DNA of 39,733 bases. It comes from Parvibaculum sp. (GTDB lineage Bacteria > Pseudomonadota > Alphaproteobacteria > Parvibaculales > Parvibaculaceae). The position numbers were made by a program, and so were the translations under genes. The stretch covers positions 1-39,733 of the forward strand of contig JAUSLL010000019.1 of the NCBI GenBank assembly GCA_030649335.1. The letters run 5' to 3'. The notes under the pieces were generated by a model. It was not told where the DNA came from and made no database searches. It saw nothing but the letters and a program-made list of their open reading frames with translations. Positions within the stretch are counted from its first letter, which is position 1, and each line of letters starts with the position of its first letter. Of the stretch, positions 1-9,200 are shown in pieces.

Positions 1-693
1 TTTGGTTTCGTAGGTGTCATAGAAATGTGTGCCACCATCGAGAAGGTTTGTGCCCTTCTCTTCTTTCCACATGCCCGACGCCGTGAAGCCATAGAACATA
101 GTCATCAGCGAGGCAGCACCGTCGGTCATGGCGGTGTCCACCACCTGACCTTTGCCGGACTTCTGTGCTTCGACAAGGGCGGCGAGCATGCCCATGGCGA
201 GGTAGAGCGCACCACCGCCGAAATCGCCGACGAGATTGAGCGGCGGCACAGGCTTTTCACCGGGACGGCCGATGGCATGCAGCGCGCCTGTGAGCGAAAT
301 GTAGTTGATGTCGTGGCCGGCGGCTTGCGCCAGCATGCCGGTCTGGCCCCAGCCGGTCATGCGGCCATAGACGAGCTTCGGGTTGCGGGCGAGCGCCACG
401 TCCGGCCCGAGGCCGAGGCGCTCCATGACGCCGGGGCGGAAACCTTCTTGCAGGATGTCCGCACCTTCGATGAGCTTGAGGCAGGCTTCGATGGCTTCGG
501 GTTTTTTCAGATCGAGGGCGATGGACTTCTTGCCGCGCGAGGAGATGTCATATTTGGAACCGCCGCGACCACCCTTGCGGTCGATGCGCACGACTTCCGC
601 GCCCATATCGGCGAGCAACATGCCGCAAAACGGCCCCGGCCCGATGCCTGCAAATTCCAGAACTTTAACGCCTGACAGCGGTCCGTTACCCAT
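1..693 (-). CDS. Alpha-methylacyl-CoA racemase / CaiB-BaiF (family III) CoA transferase, partial
   Basis: This is the N-terminal 231 codons of a minus-strand gene whose 3' end lies beyond the left edge. It begins [20 protein letters not shown], the usual opening of alpha-methylacyl-CoA racemases, and a GGGAG ribosome site sits about 7 bases before the ATG at 691-693. His127 in GHDINY and Asp157 in LVGDFGGG match the His/Asp pair that acts as acid and base in the mycobacterial racemase MCR. The family epimerises 2-methylacyl-CoA or moves CoA between acids. The retained His/Asp pair and the [20 protein letters not shown] stretch favour racemase over transferase. It is divergent from the acyl-CoA ligase at 834, so the two probably act on related acids. 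The substrate cannot be inferred, and the C-terminal part is not visible. Confidence 0.88.
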   Translation of the reverse strand, partial: MGNGPLSGVKVLEFAGIGPGPFCGMLLADMGAEVVRIDRKGGRGGSKYDISSRGKKSIALDLKKPEAIEACLKLIEGADILQEGFRPGVMERLGLGPDVALARNPKLVYGRMTGWGQTGMLAQAAGHDINYISLTGALHAIGRPGEKPVPPLNLVGDFGGGALYLAMGMLAALVEAQKSGKGQVVDTAMTDGAASLMTMFYGFTASGMWKEEKGTNLLDGGTHFYDTYETK

Positions 694-833
694 TTTATCG
701 CTCCCGTGATTTTGTCTTTGTTGACCTTGAGTTTTAGCGCCCCCAAGTCGGTGCGTAAACGGGCACGGCAAAGACGTAGGGGCAGCCTCATCCAAGGCTT
801 GCCTTGATTGTGCGCCGGTTTTACAAACGGGTC

Positions 834-2387
834 ATGTCAGAAAACCTTATCGCTTCGCCGCTCGGTTTCAACGGGCCTTTGCCACCTGCGCGTTTCAACA
901 TGGCGCGCTATTGCCTGGCCGAAAGCGCGCGGCGATGGCCGGACAAGGTGGCGCTCATTGTCGTGTCGGACGCCAACGCGCCGCTCGATCAGGCGGAACG
1001 CTGGACATATGGCGCACTCGATGATGCAGTGCGACGCGTGGCGGCGGGATTGATCGCGGAAGGCTTCAAGCCCGGCGAGCGGCTGATGATCCGCATGCCT
1101 AATACGAGCGATTATGCGCTGCTGTTTTTCGGCGCGATTGCGGCTGGCATTGTCCCGCTGCCGTCGTCGTCGCAACTGACGGAAGCTGAAGCGACATTTT
1201 TGCTGAATGACAGCGCAGCTTCTGCCGTTGCCATTGCCGGCGGTATGGGTGTGAATGTGGGCGATGCCCGCGTCATCGATGAATCCATGATGGCGCGGCT
1301 CAAGGCGCATGCGCCGCTTGCCGATTATGCCGATACCTTGGCCGATGATCCGGCCTTTCTCGTTTACACGTCCGGCACCAGCGGAAGTCCGAAAGGCGTG
1401 CTGCATGCGCAGCGCAGCGCATGGGGACGTCGTCCGATGTATCAGGGATGGTACGGCATCGGGCCTGACGACACGGTGCTACATGCCGGTGCTTTCAACT
1501 GGACCTACACACTCGGCGTCGGCCTCACGGACCCCTGGGCCAATGGCGCGACGACGGTTCTCTACAATGGCGAAAAAGATGTGCAGGTCTGGCCGGTGTT
1601 GCTGGAGCGTACCGGCGCAACTTTGTTTGCCGCTGTACCGACGCTCTATCGCCAGATCCTCAAATATTGCGATCTGACGAAACATGACCTCAGCGCTTTG
1701 CGCCACGGTTTGACAGCAGGTGAAGCCCTGTCGGCCACCCTGCTCGACCATTGGCACGCGGCGACGGGCAAACAATTGTTCGAGGCGCTCGGGATGAGCG
1801 AATGTTCGACTTATATTTCGACAGCACCCGACATGGAAATCCGTGTCGGCAGTCCGGGGCGATCGCAGCCGGGACGCTCAGTGGCGGCGCTTCCGCTTGA
1901 TGGGGGAGATGTGCCTGTGGCGCAAGGTGAAATCGGACTGCTCGCCGTCCATCGCAGCGATCCGGGCTTGATGCTCGGTTATTGGCGCAGGCCGGAGGAA
2001 GACGCGGAAGTGTTCCGCGGTGATTGGTTCATCGGTGGAGACCTCGCTTCCTTCGATGCCGATGGCTATCTCTGGTATCACGGTCGCGCCGATGATGTGA
2101 TGAATGCTATGGGCTATCGCGTCAGCCCTCAGGAAGTGGAAGCGGCATTGAGCCTACACCCTTCCGTTGGTGAAGTTGCCGTGACCGAACTTAAGGTGCG
2201 CGAAGACGTGAGTGTGATCGCGGCTTTTGTTGTGCTGAAAGAAGGGGCGACGAAGGATGTAGCGGCATTGCAAGCCTTTGCCGCTGCAAATCTCGCCGCT
2301 TACAAATGTCCGCGTGAATTTGTTTTTGTCGGCACCCTGCCCCGCACACCCAATGGCAAGGTGAAGCGGCGCGCACTTCAACGATAG
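834..2387 (+). CDS. AMP-forming acyl-CoA ligase (benzoate/medium-chain-type ANL enzyme)
   Basis: This 517-residue adenylate-forming enzyme should activate a carboxylic acid with ATP and join it to CoA. All family landmarks are present. The phosphate-binding loop YTSGTSGSPKG is at about 178-188, and the A5 motif EALGMSECSTYIS is about residue 317. The hinge region carries YHGRADDVMNAMGYRVSPQE, and the catalytic lysine lies in PRTPNGKVKRRAL near the C-terminus. An in-frame TTG lies 30 bases upstream, but the ATG at 834 (MSENLIASPLGFNGPLPPAR) is preferred because N-terminal similarity to the family begins there. The text around the acyl pocket (GAFNWTYTLGVGLTDPWANG) is reminiscent of benzoate- and 2-aminobenzoate-CoA ligases, but the acid substrate is not known. 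The 140 bp between it and the divergent racemase must hold both promoters. Its last 10 bases overlap the small minus-strand frame at 2378. Confidence 0.9.
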   Translation: MSENLIASPLGFNGPLPPARFNMARYCLAESARRWPDKVALIVVSDANAPLDQAERWTYGALDDAVRRVAAGLIAEGFKPGERLMIRMPNTSDYALLFFGAIAAGIVPLPSSSQLTEAEATFLLNDSAASAVAIAGGMGVNVGDARVIDESMMARLKAHAPLADYADTLADDPAFLVYTSGTSGSPKGVLHAQRSAWGRRPMYQGWYGIGPDDTVLHAGAFNWTYTLGVGLTDPWANGATTVLYNGEKDVQVWPVLLERTGATLFAAVPTLYRQILKYCDLTKHDLSALRHGLTAGEALSATLLDHWHAATGKQLFEALGMSECSTYISTAPDMEIRVGSPGRSQPGRSVAALPLDGGDVPVAQGEIGLLAVHRSDPGLMLGYWRRPEEDAEVFRGDWFIGGDLASFDADGYLWYHGRADDVMNAMGYRVSPQEVEAALSLHPSVGEVAVTELKVREDVSVIAAFVVLKEGATKDVAALQAFAAANLAAYKCPREFVFVGTLPRTPNGKVKRRALQR

Positions 2388-2590
2388 TCTGTTGGCGGAG
2401 ATTTTTGTTTTTCTTCGTGTCGCTGCTTGGCAATGAGTATCGCGTCATAGGCTTGGTATGCAGTGGCGCTTGTCTGCTGCACTTCTTCAAGATGCTGCCA
2501 TAGCGTTGCCACCGCGACGCGGGGCGTCGTGTCCAAGGCCCAGGCGCAGGCCAGAAATCCCAAAATCGCACCAGCGAAAAAATTCGTCAT
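2378..2590 (-). CDS. Small hypothetical protein with one N-terminal hydrophobic segment
   Basis: This 70-residue frame starts MTNFFAGAILGFLACAWAL. The hydrophobic stretch at residues 3-19 reads as a signal anchor, followed by a polar, probably helical tail rich in Gln, Glu and Lys that ends EEKQKSPPTDYR. I do not recognise a family. The amino-acid pattern (hydrophobic anchor, then charged helix) looks like a real small membrane-anchored protein rather than antisense noise, but the ribosome site is weak. Another start five codons upstream is possible. It overlaps the convergent acyl-CoA ligase by 10 bases. Function unknown. Confidence 0.45.
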   Translation of the reverse strand: MTNFFAGAILGFLACAWALDTTPRVAVATLWQHLEEVQQTSATAYQAYDAILIAKQRHEEKQKSPPTDYR

Positions 2591-2764
2591 GGAAGCGCAC
2601 CGCAAAAGCTAACGAACCAGTGCGCACACTTTGTGCCTGAGGATTTATCCTTGGCAAGTGTTTGTTTTAATTGGTGAAATTAATGTTCCGGAATGAAACG
2701 AAAATTAACACTTGGCGTCGTTTCTGACTCATAACCAGTCAAATACCAGAGAGCCAATCGAGCA

Positions 2765-3544
2765 TTAAAGAGATTGTCCGTCGTCGGCGGTAAATAGCGA
2801 GCCGGTGATGAAGCGCGAATGGTCGGACGCGAGCAGCAGCAATATACCGTCGAGATCGGATTCGGAGCCAAGGCGGCGGCGCGGAAAGGTTTTGATTTGG
2901 CGCGCGCCACCCTCGCTATGGAACCATTCGGAATTGAGTTCCGTCTCAATAAATCCGGGGCAGATGGCGTTAACGTTGATCTGTTTGCGCGCCCATTCCT
3001 TGGCGAGCGATTTGGTCATCATGGCAATGGCGGCTTTGGTCATGGTGTAAATGACGAGGCCCGGCAATTGCGTGAAGGCACCAATGGACGCGATGTTGAT
3101 GATGCGGCCGCCCTGATTGCGGACAATCATCTGTGTACCGATGGCCTGCGCCATGAAAAATGCGCCGCGCACATTGGTATCAAACATTGTGTCGTAGCCT
3201 TCAGGCGTCACTTCATGCGCCATAGCCTCGACGTTCATGCCTGCATTGTTGACGAGAATATCGACAGAGCCGAGGCCCTCTTTAACGGCGGCGGCGCAGG
3301 CCGTGATGCTCGCGTGATCGGTGACGTCGAGCGCGACGGCGAGCGCCTTGCCACCCATGGCCTCAATTTCGGCCTTCAGACCGTCGAGGCGGTCGACGCG
3401 GCGGCCTGTGACAGCAACCGAGGCGCCCGCTTTGGCCAGCACCAGCGCAAAGCGGCGGCCGAGGCCGCTGGTGGCCCCTGTCACGAGGGCGACCTTGCCC
3501 GTAAGATCAAATGAAGGCAGGGAAATTTCGCTCGCGTCGGTCAT
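2765..3544 (-). CDS. Short-chain dehydrogenase/reductase (SDR), NAD(P)-dependent
   Basis: This 259-residue classical SDR has the glycine-rich cofactor loop TGATSGLG at 22-29, NNAG at 99-102, the structural Asn124, and catalytic Ser153, Tyr166 and Lys170 (IYTMTKAA). It should oxidise or reduce an alcohol/ketone, most likely on an acyl-CoA or lipid given the neighbouring ligase and racemase. The basic RR after the second beta strand (VTGRRVDRL) suggests NADP(H), but that is only an inference. It is read away from the DsbA-like gene at 3694, and the 149-bp gap between them holds both start regions. The C-terminus FITGSLFTADDGQSL is the normal SDR substrate-loop end, so the gene is complete. Confidence 0.92.
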   Translation of the reverse strand: MTDASEISLPSFDLTGKVALVTGATSGLGRRFALVLAKAGASVAVTGRRVDRLDGLKAEIEAMGGKALAVALDVTDHASITACAAAVKEGLGSVDILVNNAGMNVEAMAHEVTPEGYDTMFDTNVRGAFFMAQAIGTQMIVRNQGGRIINIASIGAFTQLPGLVIYTMTKAAIAMMTKSLAKEWARKQINVNAICPGFIETELNSEWFHSEGGARQIKTFPRRRLGSESDLDGILLLLASDHSRFITGSLFTADDGQSL

Positions 3545-3693
3545 TCTTGGTCCTGTGTCTTTGAGGTGGCGTCAGGTTGGAGTCCGCATCCTATTGCGCA
3601 AGAAACTGTGGTCAAGCCGCGTCGGCGGGTTGGCTCGGAGAGGTTGCGGGGGCATACTCGGGCCAAAGAAATTGACGGATAAGGGAGGCTCTT

Positions 3694-4344
3694 ATGCAAC
3701 TCGATGTGGTGTCTGACACGGTTTGCCCCTGGTGCTATATCGGCAAACGTCGCCTTGACGAAGCGCTGGAACAGCGCGGTTCGGCGGGGATTACGCTGCG
3801 TTGGCGACCTTTCCAGCTTGACGCTTCGATCCCCGATGGCGGCGTCGATCGCAAGGCCTATATGCAAAAGAAATTCGGTGCAGATCCCGACCGAGCCAAG
3901 GCGGCAGGCAGCGCCATTCGCGACTATGGCGACCAACTCGGCATCAAATTCAATTTCGATAAGATCAAACTCGCACCCAATACGCTCGACAGCCATCGTT
4001 TGATTCGCTGGGCGGGCACCGCGGGTTGTCAGAACGAGATGGTCGAAATCCTGTTCCGTCGCTTTTTTGTTGATGCGGAAGATATAGGCTCTCATGCAGT
4101 GCTGCTCGACGCGGCGCGCGAAGCTGGTATGGATACAGATATTGTCGAAGACCTGCTGGTGCGCGGCGCTGACCGAGAGTTGGTGGAGCGGGAAGAAACG
4201 CTGGCCCGCGAAATGGGTATTCAAGGTGTACCGAGTTTCGTCATAAACGAACAATGGGTGATGGTCGGCGCACAGGAAACACCGGCGCTGGTGCGCATGT
4301 TTGACAAGCTGCTGGCGAAGGAAGCTGAAGCGGCCGCGCAGTAA
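3694..4344 (+). CDS. DsbA-family thioredoxin-fold protein, FrnE/2-hydroxychromene isomerase-like
   Basis: This 216-residue protein opens MQLDVVSDTVCPWCYIGKRR. The CPWC redox motif is at residues 11-14 and is followed by YIGKRRL, the signature of the cytosolic FrnE branch of the DsbA fold. A cis-proline loop is visible as GVPSFVIN near residue 180. FrnE-like proteins are thiol-disulfide oxidoreductases, and no signal peptide is seen, so it is probably cytoplasmic. An excellent ribosome site (AGGGAGG) lies about 7 bases before the ATG. It converges on mfd with a 34-bp gap. The exact partner is unknown; the relative 2-hydroxychromene-2-carboxylate isomerase has a Ser in place of the first Cys, so the intact CPWC argues for redox function. 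Confidence 0.88.
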   Translation: MQLDVVSDTVCPWCYIGKRRLDEALEQRGSAGITLRWRPFQLDASIPDGGVDRKAYMQKKFGADPDRAKAAGSAIRDYGDQLGIKFNFDKIKLAPNTLDSHRLIRWAGTAGCQNEMVEILFRRFFVDAEDIGSHAVLLDAAREAGMDTDIVEDLLVRGADRELVEREETLAREMGIQGVPSFVINEQWVMVGAQETPALVRMFDKLLAKEAEAAAQ

Positions 4345-4378
4345 GGCGTGCTCTTAATTCAGTTGCGCCGGACGTTGA

Positions 4379-7300
4379 CTACGCAGCCATCTCCGGCAAA
4401 GCCATAGCCGCCAGCGTTTTCATCAGGCGATAAGTTCCAGCAAGACGCTCCGCCGGTGTGTCCCAATCGCGCTTGAAGAATAGCTTGTGATCGGGTCGCA
4501 GCTTTGCGTTGCCGCGCTCGTCGTTGATGAGTTCGACGAGGCCGGCCGGATTGGGGAAAGTGTTGCCGCGCAACGTGAGCACGACGCCCTTAGGGCCTGC
4601 TTCGATTTTTTCGACATTGGCCGTGCGGCACATACTTTTGATTTCGACGATCTTGAGCAGGAATTCGACTTCTTCCGGCAGTTTGCCGAAGCGGTCGATA
4701 AGTTCGGCGCCGAAGCCGTCGATCTGGGCGCGGGTTTCCACGTCCGACAAGCGGCGATAGAGCGCCATGCGGGCGTCGAGGTCGGGCACGTAGTTTTCAG
4801 GAATCAGAACCGGTGTGCCGACATTGATCTGCGGCGACCACTGGCCTTCTTCATCCTCGCCGACGCCACCACCGCGCAAGGCAGCGACAGCTTCTTCGAG
4901 CATGTCCTGATAAAGCTCGAAGCCGACTTCCTTGATGTGGCCGGACTGTTCATCGCCCAGCAAATTGCCTGCGCCGCGGATGTCGAGATCGTGGCTCGCA
5001 AGAGTAAAACCCGCTCCCAGTGCGTCGAGCGATTGCAATACATGCAGGCGCTTGTCGGCGGCCGGAGTCAGCACGCGTTTTGGCGGCACGGTGAAATAAG
5101 CATAGGCTCGCGCCTTGGAACGCCCGACGCGGCCGCGCAACTGATAAAGCTGCGACAGACCGAACATGTCGGCGCGGTGGATGACGAGCGTGTTGGCGGT
5201 CGGAATGTCGAGGCCGCTTTCGATAATCGTGGTGGCGATCAGCACATCATACTTGCCGTCGTAGAAGGCCGTCATTTTGTCTTCGATTTCGCCGGGAGCC
5301 ATTTGGCCGTGGGCGGTGACGGTTTTTACTTCCGGCATATAGGTCTGGAAGAAGTCGTTGGCGTCCGGGAGATCGGAAATGCGCGGCACGACATAGAAAC
5401 TCTGGCCGCCGCGGAAATGCTCGCGCATCAGAGCTTCGCGCAAGACCACAGGATCGAACGGTGAAACATAGGTACGGACGGCGAGGCGATCGACGGGCGG
5501 CGTGGCGATGATCGACAATTCGCGGACGCCGGATAACGCCAGTTGCAGCGTGCGCGGAATGGGCGTCGCGCTCAGTGTCAGTACGTGCACTTCGGCGCGC
5601 ATCTGTTTCAGGCGTTCTTTATGGCCGACGCCGAAATGCTGTTCCTCGTCGACGATCATCAAACCGAGATTGTGGAACTTGACCGATTTGCCAAGCAGCG
5701 CGTGGGTGCCGATGACAATGTCCACATCGCCGCTGGCGAGACCCGCCTTGGCTTCAGCAAGGTCCTTGGCGGACACAAGCCGCGACAATTGCCGGATTTT
5801 GAGTGGCAGGCCCTGAAAGCGCGTGACGAAAGTTTTGTGATGCTGACGAGAGAGCAAGGTCGTCGGCACGATGAGCGCGACCTGATAGCCCGCCATGGCT
5901 GCAACGAAAGCAGAGCGCAAGGCGACTTCTGTTTTGCCAAAGCCTACGTCGCCGCAGATGAGGCGATCCATCGGGCGACCACGTGCGAGGTCTTCCAGCA
6001 CCGAGAGGATCGCCTGTTCCTGATCTTCGGTCTCTGTGAAGGGAAAGCGCGCACAGAATTCATCGTAGAGACCGGGGATCGGCTCCATGACGGGCGCGGA
6101 TTTCAATTCGCGTGCGGCAGCGATTTTGATGAGCTCGCCTGCCATTTCGCGGATGCGGCTTTTCAGGCGGGCTTTGCGCGCCTGCCAGCCGGAACCGCCG
6201 AGCTTGTCGAGTTGTGCGCCTGCTTCGTCGGAGCCGTAGCGCGACAGGAGTTCGATGTTTTCGACCGGCAGATAGAGTTTGCTACCGCCCTGATAGACAA
6301 GCAGCAGGCAATCATGCGGCTCGTCCATCACGTCGATGGTTTGCAGGCCTTCAAAGCGCCCGATGCCGTGATCGACATGAACGACGAGATCGCCCGGCGA
6401 CAGGCTTGAGGCTTCGGTGAGAAAATTCGCTGCTCGTTTCGTACGGCGCTGGCGGACCAGCCGGTCGCCCAACACGTCCTGCTCGCTAATGAGCGCGAGA
6501 TCGTCAGTTTCGATACCGGCTTCGATGCCGAGAACAATTAGTGAAACTGTCGCTCTGCTAACACTGTTAACTTCGTCCCAGCTTTCAGCCAGCGCGATGT
6601 TCTTGATGCCGTGTTCGCCGAGGACATTTTGCAAACGGTCGCGTGCGCCCTGCGACCAACTGGCGATGACGATGCGCTTGTTGGCGCGACGCAGGCCTGT
6701 GATGTGACCTCCGAGCACTTCGAAGATATTCGTGTCTTCCTGCGTGCGCTCAGGTGCAAAATTGCGTCCCTGTTTCGCGCCGAGGTTTTGTCCGTCCGGC
6801 ACGCTGAAGCCTGAGAAGGCGCGCACGATGCGGTGTTCGAGCACTGTCTGCCAGTTCTTCTCAGTGACATAGAGGGCGTCGGGCGCGAGTGGCTTATAGG
6901 GGCTGGCGTCAATCGCTTTCATTTCGCGCGCGCTGACACGGGCTTGATAGTAGTCCTCGATGAGATCGAGGCGACCGGCCTTGGCCTCCTCCACCTGCGC
7001 GTCGAGCGTCACGATGGCTTCGGGAAGATATTCGAAGATGGTTTCCAGTGTTTCGTGAAACATCGGCAGCCAATGTTCCATGCCCTGATGCTTGCGACCT
7101 TCGCTGACGGCCTCATAAAGCGGGTCGTTGTCCGTCGCTGCGCCGAATTTGGTGATGTAGCTCGCGCGGAAGCGGCGGATGATATCGGAATCAAGCTGAA
7201 TTTCGCTTGCGGGCACCAGCGCGACGGATGACAGCGTGCCGGTGGTGCGCTGGCTTTCGGCGTCAAAGCTGCGGATCGCGTCGAGCGCATCCCCGAACAT

Positions 7301-7870
7301 GTCGAGGCGGATCGGCTCGTCAAAACCTGACGGAAAAATATCGACAATGCCGCCGCGCAGTGCGAATTCACCGGGCTCGCGCACGGTACCTGTGCGGCTA
7401 TAGCCATTGGCGACGAGATAGGCCGTCAGCACATCAAGATTGATGACATTGCCGACATGCGCGCTCCACGCCGATTGCGCCACCATGCTGCGCGGAGGCA
7501 CACGCTGGAGCGCGGCGTTGATGGTGGTGAGGAGAATGAAGGGTTTCTTGTCGCCTGGCGCGCGGCCTGCAAGGCGCGACAGTGTCGCCATACGACGGCT
7601 GACGATATCGGGGTTCGGGGACACGCGATCGTATGGCAGGCAATCCCATGCCGGAAAGTTCACGACTTCGATGTCGGGCGCGAAATAGGCGACGGCGTCG
7701 GCTATGGCGGCAAGACGCACGTCGTCGCGGGCGATATGCAACACCGCCCCGTCGCCCATGTCGCCGCGGGCGCGGGCAATGTCGGCCAGCACCAGCGCGT
7801 CATAGCCTTCAGGCACTTCGCCGAGTGTCAGCCGGCTTAGCGCCGTGGTGATTTTTTTGAGATCTCGCAA
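4379..7870 (-). CDS. mfd: Transcription-repair coupling factor Mfd
   Basis: This full-length 1163-residue Mfd frees RNA polymerase stalled at DNA lesions and recruits the UvrAB excision machinery. The order is standard. A UvrB-like N-terminal module comes first, then the CarD-like polymerase-binding domain at about 485-510 (SPGDLVVHVDHGIGRFEG). The RecG-like translocase follows, with Walker A GDVGFGKTE near 640, DEEQHFGVGHKERLK near 740, and SATPIPRTLQLALSG. The TRCF C-terminal domain is after residue 1000. It lies 11 bp downstream of sdhE on the same strand, a common alphaproteobacterial pairing, so they are probably co-transcribed. No truncation or frameshift is visible. Confidence 0.98.
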   Translation of the reverse strand: MRDLKKITTALSRLTLGEVPEGYDALVLADIARARGDMGDGAVLHIARDDVRLAAIADAVAYFAPDIEVVNFPAWDCLPYDRVSPNPDIVSRRMATLSRLAGRAPGDKKPFILLTTINAALQRVPPRSMVAQSAWSAHVGNVINLDVLTAYLVANGYSRTGTVREPGEFALRGGIVDIFPSGFDEPIRLDMFGDALDAIRSFDAESQRTTGTLSSVALVPASEIQLDSDIIRRFRASYITKFGAATDNDPLYEAVSEGRKHQGMEHWLPMFHETLETIFEYLPEAIVTLDAQVEEAKAGRLDLIEDYYQARVSAREMKAIDASPYKPLAPDALYVTEKNWQTVLEHRIVRAFSGFSVPDGQNLGAKQGRNFAPERTQEDTNIFEVLGGHITGLRRANKRIVIASWSQGARDRLQNVLGEHGIKNIALAESWDEVNSVSRATVSLIVLGIEAGIETDDLALISEQDVLGDRLVRQRRTKRAANFLTEASSLSPGDLVVHVDHGIGRFEGLQTIDVMDEPHDCLLLVYQGGSKLYLPVENIELLSRYGSDEAGAQLDKLGGSGWQARKARLKSRIREMAGELIKIAAARELKSAPVMEPIPGLYDEFCARFPFTETEDQEQAILSVLEDLARGRPMDRLICGDVGFGKTEVALRSAFVAAMAGYQVALIVPTTLLSRQHHKTFVTRFQGLPLKIRQLSRLVSAKDLAEAKAGLASGDVDIVIGTHALLGKSVKFHNLGLMIVDEEQHFGVGHKERLKQMRAEVHVLTLSATPIPRTLQLALSGVRELSIIATPPVDRLAVRTYVSPFDPVVLREALMREHFRGGQSFYVVPRISDLPDANDFFQTYMPEVKTVTAHGQMAPGEIEDKMTAFYDGKYDVLIATTIIESGLDIPTANTLVIHRADMFGLSQLYQLRGRVGRSKARAYAYFTVPPKRVLTPAADKRLHVLQSLDALGAGFTLASHDLDIRGAGNLLGDEQSGHIKEVGFELYQDMLEEAVAALRGGGVGEDEEGQWSPQINVGTPVLIPENYVPDLDARMALYRRLSDVETRAQIDGFGAELIDRFGKLPEEVEFLLKIVEIKSMCRTANVEKIEAGPKGVVLTLRGNTFPNPAGLVELINDERGNAKLRPDHKLFFKRDWDTPAERLAGTYRLMKTLAAMALPEMAA

Positions 7871-7881
7871 ATGGATTCCGC

Positions 7882-8181
7882 TCAGCTCTTGCGCTGCCAG
7901 AGCGTCCCTTCCAGATGGTTGAAGGTTTGGATGCGGGCGAACAGCGGGGTGACATATTCGGCAGGTGTCGGCTCGCGACCGGTGATCCAGTTGTAGAGGC
8001 TCGTGTCCTCTGCCCCTATGAGGGTCTCGTATTGATCGAGTTCGGCAGGGCTCAGGCTTTCGATCACATTATCTGCAAAATGGCCGAGGATCAGGTCCAT
8101 CTCCTTGATGCCCCGATGCCACGAACGGAATTTGAGCCGCCGAATGCGGATTGCGAGATCAGTTGAGCTTTGGTCGGCCAT
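7882..8181 (-). CDS. sdhE: FAD assembly factor SdhE (succinate dehydrogenase assembly factor 2)
   Basis: This 99-residue protein contains KFRSWHRGIKEMDLILGHFA, with the RGxxE motif (Arg23, Gly24, Glu27) that defines SdhE/Sdh5. The family helps attach FAD covalently to the flavoprotein subunit of succinate dehydrogenase and related enzymes. Length and the C-terminal WITGREPTP region fit well. It is directly upstream of mfd (11-bp gap) and divergent from the hydrolase-recG pair, with 116 bp between the starts. The sdhE-mfd-recG neighbourhood is familiar from alphaproteobacteria. Confidence 0.95.
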   Translation of the reverse strand: MADQSSTDLAIRIRRLKFRSWHRGIKEMDLILGHFADNVIESLSPAELDQYETLIGAEDTSLYNWITGREPTPAEYVTPLFARIQTFNHLEGTLWQRKS

Positions 8182-8297
8182 GCAGGTTTTGTCCTTTGGA
8201 ACGGGATATAAACCGCCAGAGCGGCCCTGTCAGCCCCGCTATGAATTTCCTTCGTCACCATTTCCCGTTTGCAGGCGAATAACGATAGACTGGCACC

Positions 8298-9200
8298 ATG
8301 ACCCAAAGCCCCTTTGCCGCAGCCTCCGCCCACAAAACCTGCCCCTTGCCGGACGGGCGAAAGCTTGGTTTTGCGGAGGGTGGCGACCCTGAGGGTGCGC
8401 CCGTCTTCTATTTTCACGGCTTTCCGGGCTCGCGGCTTGAAGCAATGCTGTTGCCGCCCAGCGGCATTCGGCTGATCGGTGTGGACCGTCCGGGTTATGG
8501 TCTCAGCACCGCGTCGCCCTGGCGCAAGCTTGCCGATTGGCCCAATGACATTGAGGTATTGGCCGATCATCTGAATTTGAAGCGTTTTGGCGTCATCGGT
8601 GTGTCCGGCGGCGCGCCTTATGCCTCGTCAGTAGCGCACGGGCTTGGGAAACGTGTGAACGCGCTGGCGCTCATCTGCGGCCTCGGCCCACCGCAGGTAC
8701 CGGGCATGATGTTCGGCAGTCAACGCGGTCTTGCTCGTGCATTGCGCATCACGCCTGCCCGTCTGATGTTGGCGGGACTTGCCCGCCGGATCATGTTGTC
8801 GGATCGTGCACTCGGCCATATGCGCACTCTGCGCATGCGGCGCAACCCGCGCCCCGTTGCTGACATGGCGCTGCGTGAAGGGCCGATGATGGGCCTCATG
8901 GTGCAGAGCTGGCGCGAAGGGCTGAAGCGTTCGTCGCTTGGCGTTGCGGCGGACGCGCGCATTTATGGCGAGCCGTGGCATTTCGAGCCATCGGCCATCA
9001 AAGTGCCGACCGGCATTTGGCATGGCCGTGCGGATGAGGTGGTGCCCGTCAACATCGGTGAATTTTATGCCGCTCAGATCAAAGGCGCGATCTCGCACTT
9101 TCCGGCGGATGACGGACATTTTTCCGTGGTGGTGAATTCTTATAAGACGATCACCGAATTTCTCATTGCCAAGGCACGGCGCGAGACAAATGCGGCCTGA
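8298..9200 (+). CDS. Alpha/beta hydrolase
   Basis: This 300-residue alpha/beta hydrolase has the oxyanion-side motif FHGFPGSR at 39-46, the nucleophile elbow GVSGGAP with Ser103, a likely acid in HGRADEVVP, and the catalytic His in DDGHFSVV near residue 274. No signal peptide is seen, so it is probably cytosolic. Substrate unknown; the short lid between the elbow and the acid is rich in Arg and Met. Its stop overlaps the recG start by 11 bases, so the two are translationally coupled, which need not mean a shared function. The ribosome site before the ATG is weak. Confidence 0.88.
   Translation: MTQSPFAAASAHKTCPLPDGRKLGFAEGGDPEGAPVFYFHGFPGSRLEAMLLPPSGIRLIGVDRPGYGLSTASPWRKLADWPNDIEVLADHLNLKRFGVIGVSGGAPYASSVAHGLGKRVNALALICGLGPPQVPGMMFGSQRGLARALRITPARLMLAGLARRIMLSDRALGHMRTLRMRRNPRPVADMALREGPMMGLMVQSWREGLKRSSLGVAADARIYGEPWHFEPSAIKVPTGIWHGRADEVVPVNIGEFYAAQIKGAISHFPADDGHFSVVVNSYKTITEFLIAKARRETNAA

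Noticed and set aside
25..675. Plus-strand open frame at the left edge
   Set aside because: The minus strand encodes a clear racemase across the same stretch, which leaves no room for it.
4487..6409. Long plus-strand open frames opposite mfd
   Set aside because: They mirror the mfd codon pattern and are low-complexity in His, Asp and Phe, as antisense frames of GC-rich genes are.
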